From an uncultured Draconibacterium sp. (GTDB lineage: Bacteria; Bacteroidota; Bacteroidia; Bacteroidales; Prolixibacteraceae), in contig CANLMQ010000005.1 in the NCBI GenBank assembly GCA_947492175.1, positions 124,001-188,000 of the forward strand: a stretch of DNA of 64,000 nucleotides. Direction: 5' to 3'. The notes beneath the pieces are model-generated. The model had not been told where the DNA came from. It ran no database searches and worked only from the letters and a program-made list of their open reading frames with translations. The translations under genes and the position numbers were made by a program. Below, one piece after another: positions 1 to 9,095 of this stretch (the first letter of the stretch is position 1; each line of letters begins with the position of its first letter).

Positions 1-580
1 ACTGCGAGAGTTGAATAAGGTATTCTGTAGCTTCTTTACGGGCAAACATCGGATGTGGCGGTTCAAAAGGCACAACAGCACCTTTTCGCAAATCAAACCA
101 ACCTTCAAAACCAACTTTTGTGGTATCGGGCATAAATCCCATGTACTCAGTTAAACGAAATAAAAAATAAAGATGAAAATTCGCCCAACCCTCTTCCATC
201 AGATCGAAATACAACAATGCATTTTTTATAAAGTCGTAAAGCTCCGTATAACTTTCCTGCTCGTGAATGGTTTTATACAGCACTTCAGCCAGAAAAATAG
301 CCTGGGTTGTTTTGGTAATATCAAAGGGGAGATTCTGATAGGTATGGTTGCTTTTAATCTCTTTTATCCGGTGAATATCACTCGATTTTTTTTGATAAGC
401 CACCAAATCGACCAAATACAAAGGCTGAAGCAAACCGGCTTTATTTTTCGACTTTCTGCTTCGTGCGGCATTTACCATGTAAGTCTGCCTTCCGAACTCG
501 CGTGTAAACAGGGTTGCTATTACACTGCTTTCGCCATACTTGATAAAATGTAAAACTATGCCTTCGCTGCTTATTTGCAT
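1..580 (-). CDS. recO: DNA repair protein RecO, C-terminus cut by window edge
   Basis: RecO mediates RecFOR-dependent loading of RecA on gapped DNA. The minus strand reads open from an ATG at 580 to the window edge, giving 193 codons without a stop. The product begins MQISSEGIVLHFIKYGESS and continues with a TREFG segment and basic residues typical of the N-terminal OB fold of RecO, followed by a helical region. The family is usually about 240 residues, so roughly the last 50 lie outside the window. An open frame on the other strand (173-553) is only its shadow. It lies upstream-to-downstream in the same direction as porZ and rdgB but is separated from porZ by 58 bases. Identification rests on recognising the N-terminal pattern. 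Confidence 0.85.
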   Translation of the reverse strand, partial: MQISSEGIVLHFIKYGESSVIATLFTREFGRQTYMVNAARSRKSKNKAGLLQPLYLVDLVAYQKKSSDIHRIKEIKSNHTYQNLPFDITKTTQAIFLAEVLYKTIHEQESYTELYDFIKNALLYFDLMEEGWANFHLYFLFRLTEYMGFMPDTTKVGFEGWFDLRKGAVVPFEPPHPMFARKEATEYLIQLSQ

Positions 581-638
581 AACCTTAGATCAAAGTTAAG
601 AGTCTGCATTTCACTTCAAAAGGTTAAAAATATACGTT

Positions 639-2954
639 TTAGTTGATAAACAACAATTTGGTTATATGTGTTTCTTCGCCGTTTTTATCGTTACAAAATA
701 CCAGGTAAACACCCGTTTTTACACGATTCCCGTTTAAGTTTTTACCGTCCCAAACAGCCTGTCCACCCAGCGATGTGGTTTTATAAACCAGGTTACCACT
801 AATATCCGTAATTTTTATATCGGTATTCTCAATCAGCCCGGCAATGGTTACCGGCCCGTCATAGGTTTCACGCACAGGATTGGGATAAACATATACATTG
901 TTATAAGTATTGTTTCCTCCGGTAGCTTCTCCCTGGTAGGATATCAAACCTTTATCGGTTCCAAAAAATACTTCGCCATTTTTCTGATTGATGGTAATTG
1001 CCGTAATCGTATTCGAAAGCAATGCGCTATTTTCGGCAGTGAAATGCAAAATCTCCTGCTCACCTGTTTCCGAAATAAGAAAAACACCTGAATTTTTTGT
1101 TCCCACCCATTTACGGTTTGCTCCATCAACAGCAATTGCAGTAACAGTTTCGGTCTCCAGTAACGGATGATAAATTCCATCGCCCAAATCCAACCCGGGC
1201 TGCGATGCATAAAAAGTCTCTGACGACCAGATTCGCGACGGATTATTATAAACCGCCACCCCTTTTGCGGTACCAATCCAGATTGCTCCATCCTTATCTT
1301 CCGCAATGGAAAATACATCGTTCATACGAGTTATATACTCATCGTTCCCTGAGTTATAATACGAAGTAACCAACAACTGTTTTTTCTGCTCCCCGGTTTT
1401 ATCAACAACATAGGCATCGTGTCCACTCAAAACCAGCATCCACTTATCTCCGTTTTGATTTACAATTATATCGCCCAGATTGTAGCGGTTTTTAACTGCC
1501 GATAACTCAAACGATTCCCATTCACCAGCCGGCGAAAGTTTATGTAAGTTATGCGGACATTCGGAGTTAGTTATCCATAAATTCCCCTCTTTATCGAAAG
1601 CCAGTCCACCAATTCGGGTATAGGGTTCGTTGGGTTGTTGGGGCAAGGCCGATTCCAAAGGGCTATTCAAATGTGTATAACGCTGAATAAATTCATTGTT
1701 TCTATATTCAAGAAGCCCCCCTCCCCAGCTGGCCACAAAAAAATGATTTTCATCGTTGGGATCTACCTCAATAGCAAGTATGTTATGATAACCTGATAAT
1801 TCTGAATGATTACTTTTATTAAAATAAGTCCATTGTCCATCGTTAAAACGTTGAAAAGTGGGTGCTTTAAAACCAGTTGTACCTCCCGGAGCAATCCACA
1901 AGGCAGATCTGGAATGGTATAAGGAAAATACATTATTATCAGAAGGCCCGCCTGGAAATATCTTTTCAAAGCTTTCTCCGCTTATTCTGACCAACACACT
2001 GTTGTAATCGGCAACCCATATAGAACCATCTGATGAAACTCCTGTACTTCTCGGATTTGCTGATGCTACCTGTTCATTTTCAAAATTGTATTTACCGATT
2101 TTGCCGATTATTGTATGTGTATTATCAACCACAAAAACATCGCTTCGGCTTGCAACTGTTAAATAACCGTTGTTTTGCTGAATGTCAAACGCATACCGGA
2201 TTTGTGTTAAATAAGGTTCCCACGTATCGCCATTTAAAACATACAATTCATCTTCGTACCAGGCATGAGGTGTGTAATTGGCAATTATTCTATCTTCGAA
2301 AAAAACAAGATGATTAAATTCATCGGTTGAGTGAGGAATATTTTCAACATGTGTCCAGTTGTTGTAATCCAACAAATTTACACCTTCCTTTGGCGCTTTG
2401 TAAAGACCTTCAACAGTGGCAGCATAAATATTCTGAGCATCAAAATCAACATCATTTACTTTTAATGATGTGCCGCCATCAGCGATATAATATGTATCCT
2501 TAACTTCCTGCTTTTCTATGTTTAATACCACTATCCCAAATCCACACGAAAGAAAAGCCTCATTCCCTTTAATGGTTATATTATTAAGCGATTTATCACC
2601 CATTACGAACTTTCGCTTAATGTCGGAAATATTAACAACCTCGCCGCTTTCGTACACAAAATCGATGTTTGCATTTGTGTACGCAATTATCAAAACCTTG
2701 TATTCGGGACTGTATGCAATTGTGCTGACACCAAAATCCGACAAATTTACCTTCTCAGAAAGTTTGTTCACACTGTTGTCCTGAAGATCGTAATAAAACA
2801 CTCCTCCTTTGGTGGCCGAGTAAATTTTGTCGGATGACAGGGCAAGTTTTGTGGCATTTGAATACGACAGATAATCCTGCCAGGTTCCCTGCTTTCGCTG
2901 GGCAAAAACCGGTAATACAATAACAATACAGAGCAGCGATAAAAATATTCTCAT
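639..2954 (-). CDS. porZ: Type IX secretion beta-propeller protein PorZ
   Basis: PorZ is a surface component of the type IX secretion system needed for attaching anionic LPS to secreted cargo (known from Porphyromonas). The 771-residue product has a signal peptide (residues 1-18, ending VFAQ), then blade-like repeats of the two-component-regulator propeller type over roughly residues 30-670 (for example SIWVADYN, NLWITNSE, AIWIGTAKG). Around residue 685 a type A C-terminal sorting domain follows, with the motif VYPNPV, a DISG strand, a GKNLNGNRVKTGVY turn and a terminal KLLFIN. The N-terminal start (Q-rich, then TWQDYLSYSNATKLA) matches the PorZ family rather than generic propeller regulators. 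rdgB is 4 bases upstream, so the two are probably co-transcribed. Its presence implies a working type IX system elsewhere in the genome. Confidence 0.85.
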   Translation of the reverse strand: MRIFLSLLCIVIVLPVFAQRKQGTWQDYLSYSNATKLALSSDKIYSATKGGVFYYDLQDNSVNKLSEKVNLSDFGVSTIAYSPEYKVLIIAYTNANIDFVYESGEVVNISDIKRKFVMGDKSLNNITIKGNEAFLSCGFGIVVLNIEKQEVKDTYYIADGGTSLKVNDVDFDAQNIYAATVEGLYKAPKEGVNLLDYNNWTHVENIPHSTDEFNHLVFFEDRIIANYTPHAWYEDELYVLNGDTWEPYLTQIRYAFDIQQNNGYLTVASRSDVFVVDNTHTIIGKIGKYNFENEQVASANPRSTGVSSDGSIWVADYNSVLVRISGESFEKIFPGGPSDNNVFSLYHSRSALWIAPGGTTGFKAPTFQRFNDGQWTYFNKSNHSELSGYHNILAIEVDPNDENHFFVASWGGGLLEYRNNEFIQRYTHLNSPLESALPQQPNEPYTRIGGLAFDKEGNLWITNSECPHNLHKLSPAGEWESFELSAVKNRYNLGDIIVNQNGDKWMLVLSGHDAYVVDKTGEQKKQLLVTSYYNSGNDEYITRMNDVFSIAEDKDGAIWIGTAKGVAVYNNPSRIWSSETFYASQPGLDLGDGIYHPLLETETVTAIAVDGANRKWVGTKNSGVFLISETGEQEILHFTAENSALLSNTITAITINQKNGEVFFGTDKGLISYQGEATGGNNTYNNVYVYPNPVRETYDGPVTIAGLIENTDIKITDISGNLVYKTTSLGGQAVWDGKNLNGNRVKTGVYLVFCNDKNGEETHITKLLFIN

Positions 2955-2958
2955 ACGT

Positions 2959-3546
2959 CTAATTTTCTTCGTCGTAATTTTTTAAATAGTCAACTAATTT
3001 CCGAACAGCTCTTCCGCGGTGGCTGATTTTATTTTTATCCGAAAGTTCCATTTCTGCAAAAGAAACATTAAATCCTTCAGGTTGAAAAATGGGATCGTAA
3101 CCAAAACCTGAACCGCCCCTTTTTTCATTTAAAATCTCACCATCCACTATCCCTTCAAACTGCTTTTCCTCGCCTTTAATTATCAGTGAAATGACAGTTC
3201 TAAAACGCGCTTTTCTGTTATTTATTTTGGATAATTTCTGCAACGCCTTTTTCATGTTGGCCTCGGCACTCTTTTCTTCGCCTGCATACCGGGCCGAATA
3301 CACACCGGGCTCGCCGTTTAATGCATCTATCTCAAGGCCTGTATCGTCGGCAAAACAATTGTATCCAAACTTTTCGTAAACAAAAAATGCTTTCTGACTT
3401 GCATTCCCTTCAAGTGTTGCCTGGTCTTCAGGTATTTCTTCGTTACAATCAATATCGGCGAGACTTAACAACTTAAAATGATCTCCAAGAATAGCTTGTA
3501 ATTCTTCTAACTTGTGCTTGTTATTTGTGGCAAATACCAGTTCCAT
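2959..3546 (-). CDS. rdgB: Non-canonical purine NTP pyrophosphatase, RdgB/HAM1 family
   Basis: The enzyme hydrolyses dITP, ITP and XTP to monophosphates and so keeps deaminated purines out of nucleic acids. The 195-residue length is normal. Visible family motifs are FATNNKHKLEE at the N-terminus (substrate loop), FADDTGLEIDAL (catalytic and metal-binding acidic residues), GSGFGYDPIF and the C-terminal SHRGRA. It is cytoplasmic and has no signal peptide. The stop codon lies 4 bases before the porZ start, so a shared transcript is likely although the functions are unrelated. The identification is secure from the motifs. Confidence 0.95.
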   Translation of the reverse strand: MELVFATNNKHKLEELQAILGDHFKLLSLADIDCNEEIPEDQATLEGNASQKAFFVYEKFGYNCFADDTGLEIDALNGEPGVYSARYAGEEKSAEANMKKALQKLSKINNRKARFRTVISLIIKGEEKQFEGIVDGEILNEKRGGSGFGYDPIFQPEGFNVSFAEMELSDKNKISHRGRAVRKLVDYLKNYDEEN

Positions 3547-3585
3547 ATTTAAATTTTTCGGGTAAAAGTAACGAAAAAGGGTTTA

Positions 3586-6585
3586 CTATTCTTTTCCGCT
3601 GAATAGCTTTAACTTTATATTGTCAATTTGAAAACAGCCCAAATCCTTGTTCCAGAAATAAAGAGCAATTAAATCTTCTTCCTCTAATTCTTCTTTAACC
3701 TCAAAAACAATAGCAGCCCTAGCCCACTGATCAGCATTTTTAACAAACTTATTTATCGAAAAAGCACTGTACTGAATCTGTTCGTTATTGCGACTTATGG
3801 TAAAAACCAATGGAATATCTACAATTTTATCTTCAATCAGCAGGTCCGTTACCAACAACAAACGTTTTAGTTTTCGCACCTCCTTGTCAACCGGTATTTT
3901 TAAAGAAGTTCCCCATTGCTCATTTGTTCCATACCGATAAACAGAATTGCCATTGTGAATATCAACCTTCAGCCTTTTTTTATCAACCGGCCAACCGGAA
4001 GATGTTCCGGGTTCAAAATCCTCACAATACACATAATCGTTGGTGTCAGCACTTTTTTCAAGCAACATAACACCCGAATTATTTCCTCTTTTTTGTTCAA
4101 TAATTTTGGGGTAGAACGAATAAACCAATTCCAGGATACTCTCATTTACAGTCCCTCCCTGCCAGGCAAAACCAAAGAAATTAGTCTCTGTCTGATACAT
4201 CAGCTGGCTTAAAGTTGCCAGATTTGTCTTTTCATCCACAAAAAAAGTAGTATCGGCATTAACCTGCTTTTTTAATTCATTCTGAGGTGTACTTAAAAAC
4301 AAGCTAATATCGTTCTTATATTTGTCACTCCATTCGTTTGTCTTTTCAACAATTACAGGCGTTAATCCCTTTCTATTTTTTGCGTAAAAGTATCGGTTTA
4401 AAACACTGCTCAAGGCAAAAACAATAAACCCAAAAAACAGAATTCGAAAAATACTTTTACTTTTTTCGGGATGTTGAGCAAGAAAATAATAGATCAACAA
4501 TCCAATTAGTAGTACAAAAACAAACATTGAAAAACCAAAAGCATACAGAACCATCGGATTTGAATAGCGAAAACTTACAATATGATTTCCGCCCGGCACA
4601 CACACCGACATGTGTGTAAAATTGCTTTTTATCAAATCTTTCTCCTTACCATCAACAAAAACCTTCCATCCTGTAAAATAATTCTGTTGATAAACGAGTA
4701 ATTGTGCTTGACTGGTGCTTGTTTTAATTTCGATTTCGGTTGGCGAAAAACCTGTAATCTTAAGCTTATCGTTTTGATTAAAATAGAATTGTTCATCACC
4801 CAAAAACGTATAATCGGAAGCTGATACAAAAACAGTATTTGATTCAAAGTTTTCAACCTTTGTGTTTTCACGTACATCATCCGAAAAATAAACAAGAGGT
4901 TCTTTTTTTATGGACTCGAGTAATTGGGGATAATTATCTGCCAGATAAGAATATCCATCCAGTTTAAAAGACACCAAACCATCGTAAGAAACCTTTTTGG
5001 GAAATACATTGTTGTTGATCCATGTAAATTTACTCCCTGCATTTTTATCCGAATTTTCACCAATTGAATTTAATTCCGGCACCGGAAAACCCTTGGGCGA
5101 CGAATTAAGGTAGTTATAAAATTTTATGGGATCGGTATCGCTTATAACCGTATAATTTATACTAAGTTGCGTTGCCACAACCCCATCAATTGCAAAAAGC
5201 AGCAACAACGCTGTTGAAACACGTTTAATGTCTTTTACTTTCCAAATAACGGAAACAAGTACCAACAAAAGAAGTACCTGGAGACTCCCCTGAAAAACAA
5301 TATTATTAAAACGGTCAGAGCTAAGTACTTCTTCTGAAAAACTTTTATCCGGATCGAAAAATACAAATTCGTTTATTCGTAACACCGAGTATCCGATCAA
5401 TGAAAGTAATGCAACAATTAATAAGCCTGTAATGGCAATCATTCTTTTTCGATCGATTGTTGTAAGCTTTTGTATATCCAGGTTAATCCCAACAAATGCC
5501 AGAAAACTAAAAATGGCTGCCGACCTGAAAATAGCCGGATATTTAAACAAATCCATTAACGGAGCATAATCAAACAATACCTTTCGCAACAAAAACTGCT
5601 CGCCCAAAGAAGCCCAAAGAAAGACAAATCCCAGCAGCAAAATCACATACGATTCTCTAAACTTTACTTTTTTCAACAGGCTAAAAACAAATAAAACAAG
5701 ACAGATTATTCCCCAGTATCCGTTAGACATGGAAACATCGGTTTGGAAATAGCCGGAGTCGTTGCCGGTTGCCATTGGTAGTACAAACGAGAGAAAAGAT
5801 TTAAAAGAGAACGGATGCCGTAAAGCCTGTTCTGCAGAAATTCCACTGTAACGCGATAAAAACGGAAGAGCCTGAACATAAGCAACCAAATATACCGAGC
5901 TGAATAAAACCACCGTTAACAGCAACAACAAATGATAAATAATCAACTGCTTAATTTTTACTTTATCGTTCCAACTTTTTATAAGGTAGTATACAAATAA
6001 TCCAAACAAAAAATAACCCAGAATAATGGTCAATCCGGGATAGCTTGCATAAACCATTATAAACAGTGCAATTGCCAGAAGCAGAAAATTTCTTTTGTTT
6101 GTTAACGACAAAAACCGGATATAACAAGACACCACAAACGGGGAAATAGCATAACCAGCAACAAAAGCCACGTGTTGTGCATTCCCGATACTTAAACCGG
6201 AAAGCATGTAAGCCACGGATAATCCCAGTGAAATTTGCGACCGGGCACCAAATTGTTTTAAAAATGAATAAAAAGCTACCCCCGCAATAAAGATGTAAAG
6301 CAGATATACATATTGTAACGAAATATTGGAGTACCCAAACATGTTCCCGATTATCCAGAATTCAGGACTAAAAACCGAAGTTAAATCGGCATAAATTGGT
6401 GTTCCGTACAAAAGATATGGATTCCAGAACGGAAACTGATTATTTAGAATAGATTCTGAAAAAAAATACCGGGAGGGCAGATAGGCATCCACGAAGTCCC
6501 ATTTCATGCCGTTTTGCAAAAAAGAAACCTGCCATAAAGCAACAATTACAACAAAAAACAACAACAGGTATTCTTTCTTTTTCAT
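3586..6585 (-). CDS. YfhO family integral membrane protein
   Basis: YfhO proteins are GT-C-like polytopic membrane proteins. In Firmicutes a relative is linked to glycosylation of lipoteichoic acid; the role in Bacteroidota is unknown. The 999-residue product has about 12 hydrophobic segments in its first 480 residues, including the luminal-loop signature WDFVDAYLPSRYFF and NQFPFWNPYLLYGTPIYAD characteristic of the family. A long extracytoplasmic domain follows, then further hydrophobic segments near residues 690-750 and a C-terminal soluble part. An in-frame ATG 8 codons upstream (6609) exists, but 6585 is preferred: it is preceded by the same AATAAG leader as the gene at 48084, within a 102-base repeat. 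No partner gene adjoins it. Confidence 0.8.
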   Translation of the reverse strand: MKKKEYLLLFFVVIVALWQVSFLQNGMKWDFVDAYLPSRYFFSESILNNQFPFWNPYLLYGTPIYADLTSVFSPEFWIIGNMFGYSNISLQYVYLLYIFIAGVAFYSFLKQFGARSQISLGLSVAYMLSGLSIGNAQHVAFVAGYAISPFVVSCYIRFLSLTNKRNFLLLAIALFIMVYASYPGLTIILGYFLFGLFVYYLIKSWNDKVKIKQLIIYHLLLLLTVVLFSSVYLVAYVQALPFLSRYSGISAEQALRHPFSFKSFLSFVLPMATGNDSGYFQTDVSMSNGYWGIICLVLFVFSLLKKVKFRESYVILLLGFVFLWASLGEQFLLRKVLFDYAPLMDLFKYPAIFRSAAIFSFLAFVGINLDIQKLTTIDRKRMIAITGLLIVALLSLIGYSVLRINEFVFFDPDKSFSEEVLSSDRFNNIVFQGSLQVLLLLVLVSVIWKVKDIKRVSTALLLLFAIDGVVATQLSINYTVISDTDPIKFYNYLNSSPKGFPVPELNSIGENSDKNAGSKFTWINNNVFPKKVSYDGLVSFKLDGYSYLADNYPQLLESIKKEPLVYFSDDVRENTKVENFESNTVFVSASDYTFLGDEQFYFNQNDKLKITGFSPTEIEIKTSTSQAQLLVYQQNYFTGWKVFVDGKEKDLIKSNFTHMSVCVPGGNHIVSFRYSNPMVLYAFGFSMFVFVLLIGLLIYYFLAQHPEKSKSIFRILFFGFIVFALSSVLNRYFYAKNRKGLTPVIVEKTNEWSDKYKNDISLFLSTPQNELKKQVNADTTFFVDEKTNLATLSQLMYQTETNFFGFAWQGGTVNESILELVYSFYPKIIEQKRGNNSGVMLLEKSADTNDYVYCEDFEPGTSSGWPVDKKRLKVDIHNGNSVYRYGTNEQWGTSLKIPVDKEVRKLKRLLLVTDLLIEDKIVDIPLVFTISRNNEQIQYSAFSINKFVKNADQWARAAIVFEVKEELEEEDLIALYFWNKDLGCFQIDNIKLKLFSGKE

Positions 6586-6681
6586 CTTATTAAAATTGTC
6601 TATTTTCAAATGTATAAGATGGAACTCTCATGATTTTAATTATATGCGTATGTGGCAAAATTTTGTCATGATCGTTTCATT
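6580..6681 (-). repeat. 102-bp leader repeat, copy B (upstream of the YfhO-type gene)
   Basis: Read on the minus strand, this segment matches 47988-48089 (plus strand) at 89 of 102 positions without gaps, including a 34-base identical core at 6612-6645. Both copies end at the start codon of a membrane-protein gene, in the shared context AATAAGATGAAA. The copy at 48 kb fills the spacer between an ECF sigma gene and its anti-sigma-like gene. The sequence is A+T rich and does not encode an obvious peptide. It may be a shared promoter or 5' untranslated region, or a recent duplication. Confidence 0.8.
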
Positions 6682-6874
6682 CGTTTATATCTTTAAATCT
6701 TAACGGTAGCTCATGTAACTCGCATGTAGCATAATTCTGCACCTTTGTGTAATTTTACATGCTTGTTTCATATCTAGTGAAATGGTTTGGTATTCTTTAA
6801 TCACGTGTAAAAATAGCGAAATACATGGGTTATAATAAAAAAGATATTAATTTATCAATTTCAAAAATCTGAAT

Positions 6875-7570
6875 ATGATTGATCAGACAATTACTGCCTT
6901 AAAACTTGTCTCAGAAAAAGAACGCAAAAAGCGTTCAATAATGATGTTTCCAACATCGATGACGGTTTTGGGAGTACGCGCTCAAAACATCAGAAAAGTT
7001 GTTGATGAATGCTGGCGTGAATTCAAAAATGAATCACCCGAAAAGCTCCTCGAATTTTCCAAAGAACTTATAAAAACCAGAATACTAGAAGCTAACCAGG
7101 TTGCGTTTCTACTTCTTTGGAAAAATAAAAATGCCTTACAATTAATAGGTTTGAAAGATATTGAAGAGCTCGGACAAAACATTGATAACTGGGTAACCGT
7201 CGACTCGCTTTCACTAATGATTTCGGGTTGGGCATGGCGCGAAAACCAAATTACGGATACAGATGTTTTAAACTGGCTAAAATCGAACAACCGCTGGTGG
7301 CGAAGAACTGCAGTAGTCTCAACAGTTCCGTTAAACCTGCAGTCGCGTGGTGGTACAGGCGATGTAAAGCGAACATTGATGATTTGTGAAAAAGTAGTTT
7401 CCGACCGCGATGACATGATAGTTAAAGCACTATCGTGGGCCTTGCGCGAACTTTCGAAGCGAGACAAGAGTGCCGTTGGAAAATTTATGGCAAAATATGA
7501 TTTGCAACTGGCCGGTAGAGTTCGGAGAGAGGTTTACTCCAAATTGGAAACAGGAAGAAAAAACGGATAG
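6875..7570 (+). CDS. AlkD-like DNA alkylation repair protein (HEAT repeats)
   Basis: Members of this family are DNA glycosylases that remove bulky or cationic alkylated bases without base flipping, although many homologues are untested. The 231-residue protein consists of helical HEAT-like repeats and contains the conserved stretches NWVTVDSLSLMISG, NRWWRRTAVVSTVPLN and DMIVKALSWALREL. The aspartate in the segment NWVTVDSL corresponds in position to the catalytic-cleft Asp of AlkD, and the WWRR segment supplies the DNA-facing aromatic and basic residues. It is transcribed away from the YfhO-type gene and stands alone, ending at a bidirectional terminator. Length and motif order fit the family well. 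Confidence 0.85.
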   Translation: MIDQTITALKLVSEKERKKRSIMMFPTSMTVLGVRAQNIRKVVDECWREFKNESPEKLLEFSKELIKTRILEANQVAFLLLWKNKNALQLIGLKDIEELGQNIDNWVTVDSLSLMISGWAWRENQITDTDVLNWLKSNNRWWRRTAVVSTVPLNLQSRGGTGDVKRTLMICEKVVSDRDDMIVKALSWALRELSKRDKSAVGKFMAKYDLQLAGRVRREVYSKLETGRKNG

Positions 7571-7591
7571 GATGACGAAATTGAATAAAAA

Positions 7592-7616
7592 AAGCTGCTT
7601 GAAAAATAAGCAGCTT
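7592..7616. terminator. Bidirectional intrinsic terminator
   Basis: A 9-bp stem AAGCTGCTT / AAGCAGCTT with a 7-base loop lies 22 bases after the AlkD-like stop and 18 bases after the convergent arsR-type stop. It is preceded by an A run and followed by a T-rich stretch, so it can serve both genes. Confidence 0.75.
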
Positions 7617-7633
7617 CTATATCTTTAATTTTG

Positions 7634-7936
7634 TTATTCGCACGTACAGGTTTCGAGACAATCTACAATTTTGCTTAAAATCTCATATTTTAAGTAGTAG
7701 TAGGTATTTTTTCCTTCACGCTTAGAGCACAAAACTCCTTTGTCGCGTAAAATTCCCAAATGATGTGAAGTTGTCGACTGCTCAATTTTCAGCAATTCAT
7801 GTATTTCAGTAACCGTTAACCGCTTACCACCTTCCAGGTGTTTCAAAATTGCAATTCGCATCGGATGTGCCATTGCCTTTAACATGCTTGCTGCTATTTC
7901 CAATCTTTCTATGTTTAACTCCTTGATATCTACCAT
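7634..7936 (-). CDS. ArsR/SmtB family winged-helix repressor
   Basis: A small metal- or redox-responsive transcriptional repressor. I take the start as the ATG at 7936 (MVDIKELNIERLEIAA), giving 100 residues. The longer open frame to 8002 would run through the promoter and operator. The winged-helix core is visible: MAHPMRIAILKHL (helix 2), LTVTEIHELLKIEQSTTSHHL (helix-turn-helix region, residues about 39-60), then the wing GKNTYYYLK. The C-terminus carries a CTC motif (ETCTCE), which could be the ligand for a soft metal or a redox site; the classical alpha3 CxC motif is absent. No metal transporter adjoins it, so the regulon is probably elsewhere or autogenous. Confidence 0.85.
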   Translation of the reverse strand: MVDIKELNIERLEIAASMLKAMAHPMRIAILKHLEGGKRLTVTEIHELLKIEQSTTSHHLGILRDKGVLCSKREGKNTYYYLKYEILSKIVDCLETCTCE

Positions 7937-7957
7937 CTCAAATTCTTTTAACCATGC

Positions 7958-7973
7958 AAATATATAAATATTT
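7958..7973. promoter_or_regulatory. Candidate ArsR-family operator palindrome
   Basis: A perfect inverted repeat AAATAT-ATAA-ATATTT lies 22 bases upstream of the chosen ArsR-type start. AT-rich palindromes of this kind are typical of ArsR/SmtB binding sites, so autoregulation is inferred. Confidence 0.45.
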
Positions 7974-8120
7974 AAGAACAGATATATCAAATCTGAATCC
8001 AAGAATAAAAAACATTTTAAACAAAAGTGCTATTAAAACTATTTTTTCAAAAAAACTCGCTGATTTTAGGTGAATTTGTTCTATGTTCGTTCATCAAATT
8101 AAATACGGCTTACTCGATAT

Positions 8121-9095
8121 ATGACAACCATAAAAAATATAAAATCACCCATTCAGCAAGAGCTGGATGAGTTTGAGCCCTATTTCAAGAAGTCATTACA
8201 AAGTGATATTCCATTGCTTGCCACTATTTTAAACTACTTGTACAGGACCAAAGGCAAACAATTGAGGCCAATCTTTGTATTTCTTTCGGCTAAATTGCAT
8301 GGAGGCACCAATGAATCTTCAAAACTGGCTGCATGTTCGGTTGAGCTGTTACACACCGCTACGCTGGTTCACGACGATGTTGTTGACGAATCTTACGAAC
8401 GCCGCGGATCCTTCTCGGTAAAAGCACTCTGGAAAAACAAACTGGCCGTTTTAGTTGGCGATTATATTCTAGCAAGAGGACTATTGCTACAGTTGGAAAG
8501 TAAAAAGTACAATTTCCTTCATTTAATTTCGCGCGCTGTGCAAGATATGGCTGAAGGCGAAATTCTGCAAATGAAAAAAAGCCGGAAACTTGATATCGAC
8601 GATGAAACCTACTTTGAAATTATTAGGAAAAAGACGGCTTCGTTAATTGCAACCAGCATGGCAATAGGTGCAGCCTCGGCTACTGATGATCAGGAAATTA
8701 TTGAAAAAATGTATACAATTGGTCAGGATGCCGGAATCGCATTTCAGATAAAGGACGATATTTTTGATTACCAGGCCAAAGGAATTCTTGGAAAACCAAC
8801 CGGCAACGATATAAAAGAGAAAAAAATTACCCTGCCTCTTTTACATGTGCTGAACAATTCAAAAAACAACGAACGCAAACGAATTCTTCGGCTTATAAAA
8901 CGCAAAAACAAAAACTCGGCAGTTGTAAACGAACTTATTCAAATGGTAATTGACAAAGGTGGTTTGGAATATGCCGAAATTAAAATGAACGAGTTTAAGG
9001 AAAAAGCAATTAACGGTTTAAAAGAATTCCCTGAATGCGAAGCACGCGAATCGCTAATTGAGTTAATGAACTACATTTCAACGCGTAAAAAATAG
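8121..9095 (+). CDS. Polyprenyl diphosphate synthase (IspB-like)
   Basis: A trans-prenyltransferase that elongates farnesyl diphosphate with isopentenyl units to make the side chain of menaquinone. The 324-residue length is standard. Both aspartate-rich motifs are present: LVHDDVVDES (first DDxxD, residues about 82-91) and FQIKDDIFDY (second DDxxD, about 211-220). The GKQLRPIFV segment and the GD(Y)ILARG segment also fit. Chain length cannot be fixed from sequence alone, but long-chain (octaprenyl or similar) is usual for this group. The 3' end overlaps the convergent DUF2797 gene by 25 bases. Confidence 0.9.
   Translation: MTTIKNIKSPIQQELDEFEPYFKKSLQSDIPLLATILNYLYRTKGKQLRPIFVFLSAKLHGGTNESSKLAACSVELLHTATLVHDDVVDESYERRGSFSVKALWKNKLAVLVGDYILARGLLLQLESKKYNFLHLISRAVQDMAEGEILQMKKSRKLDIDDETYFEIIRKKTASLIATSMAIGAASATDDQEIIEKMYTIGQDAGIAFQIKDDIFDYQAKGILGKPTGNDIKEKKITLPLLHVLNNSKNNERKRILRLIKRKNKNSAVVNELIQMVIDKGGLEYAEIKMNEFKEKAINGLKEFPECEARESLIELMNYISTRKK

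Noticed and set aside
173..553. 126-codon open frame on the plus strand
   Set aside because: It is antisense to a far better frame from 580 on the minus strand that reads as RecO.
6700..6730. Plus-strand TGTAAC at 6714 as a third ECF promoter
   Set aside because: No CGTC follows at 16-17 bases, and it faces the AlkD-like gene, which has no link to the regulon.
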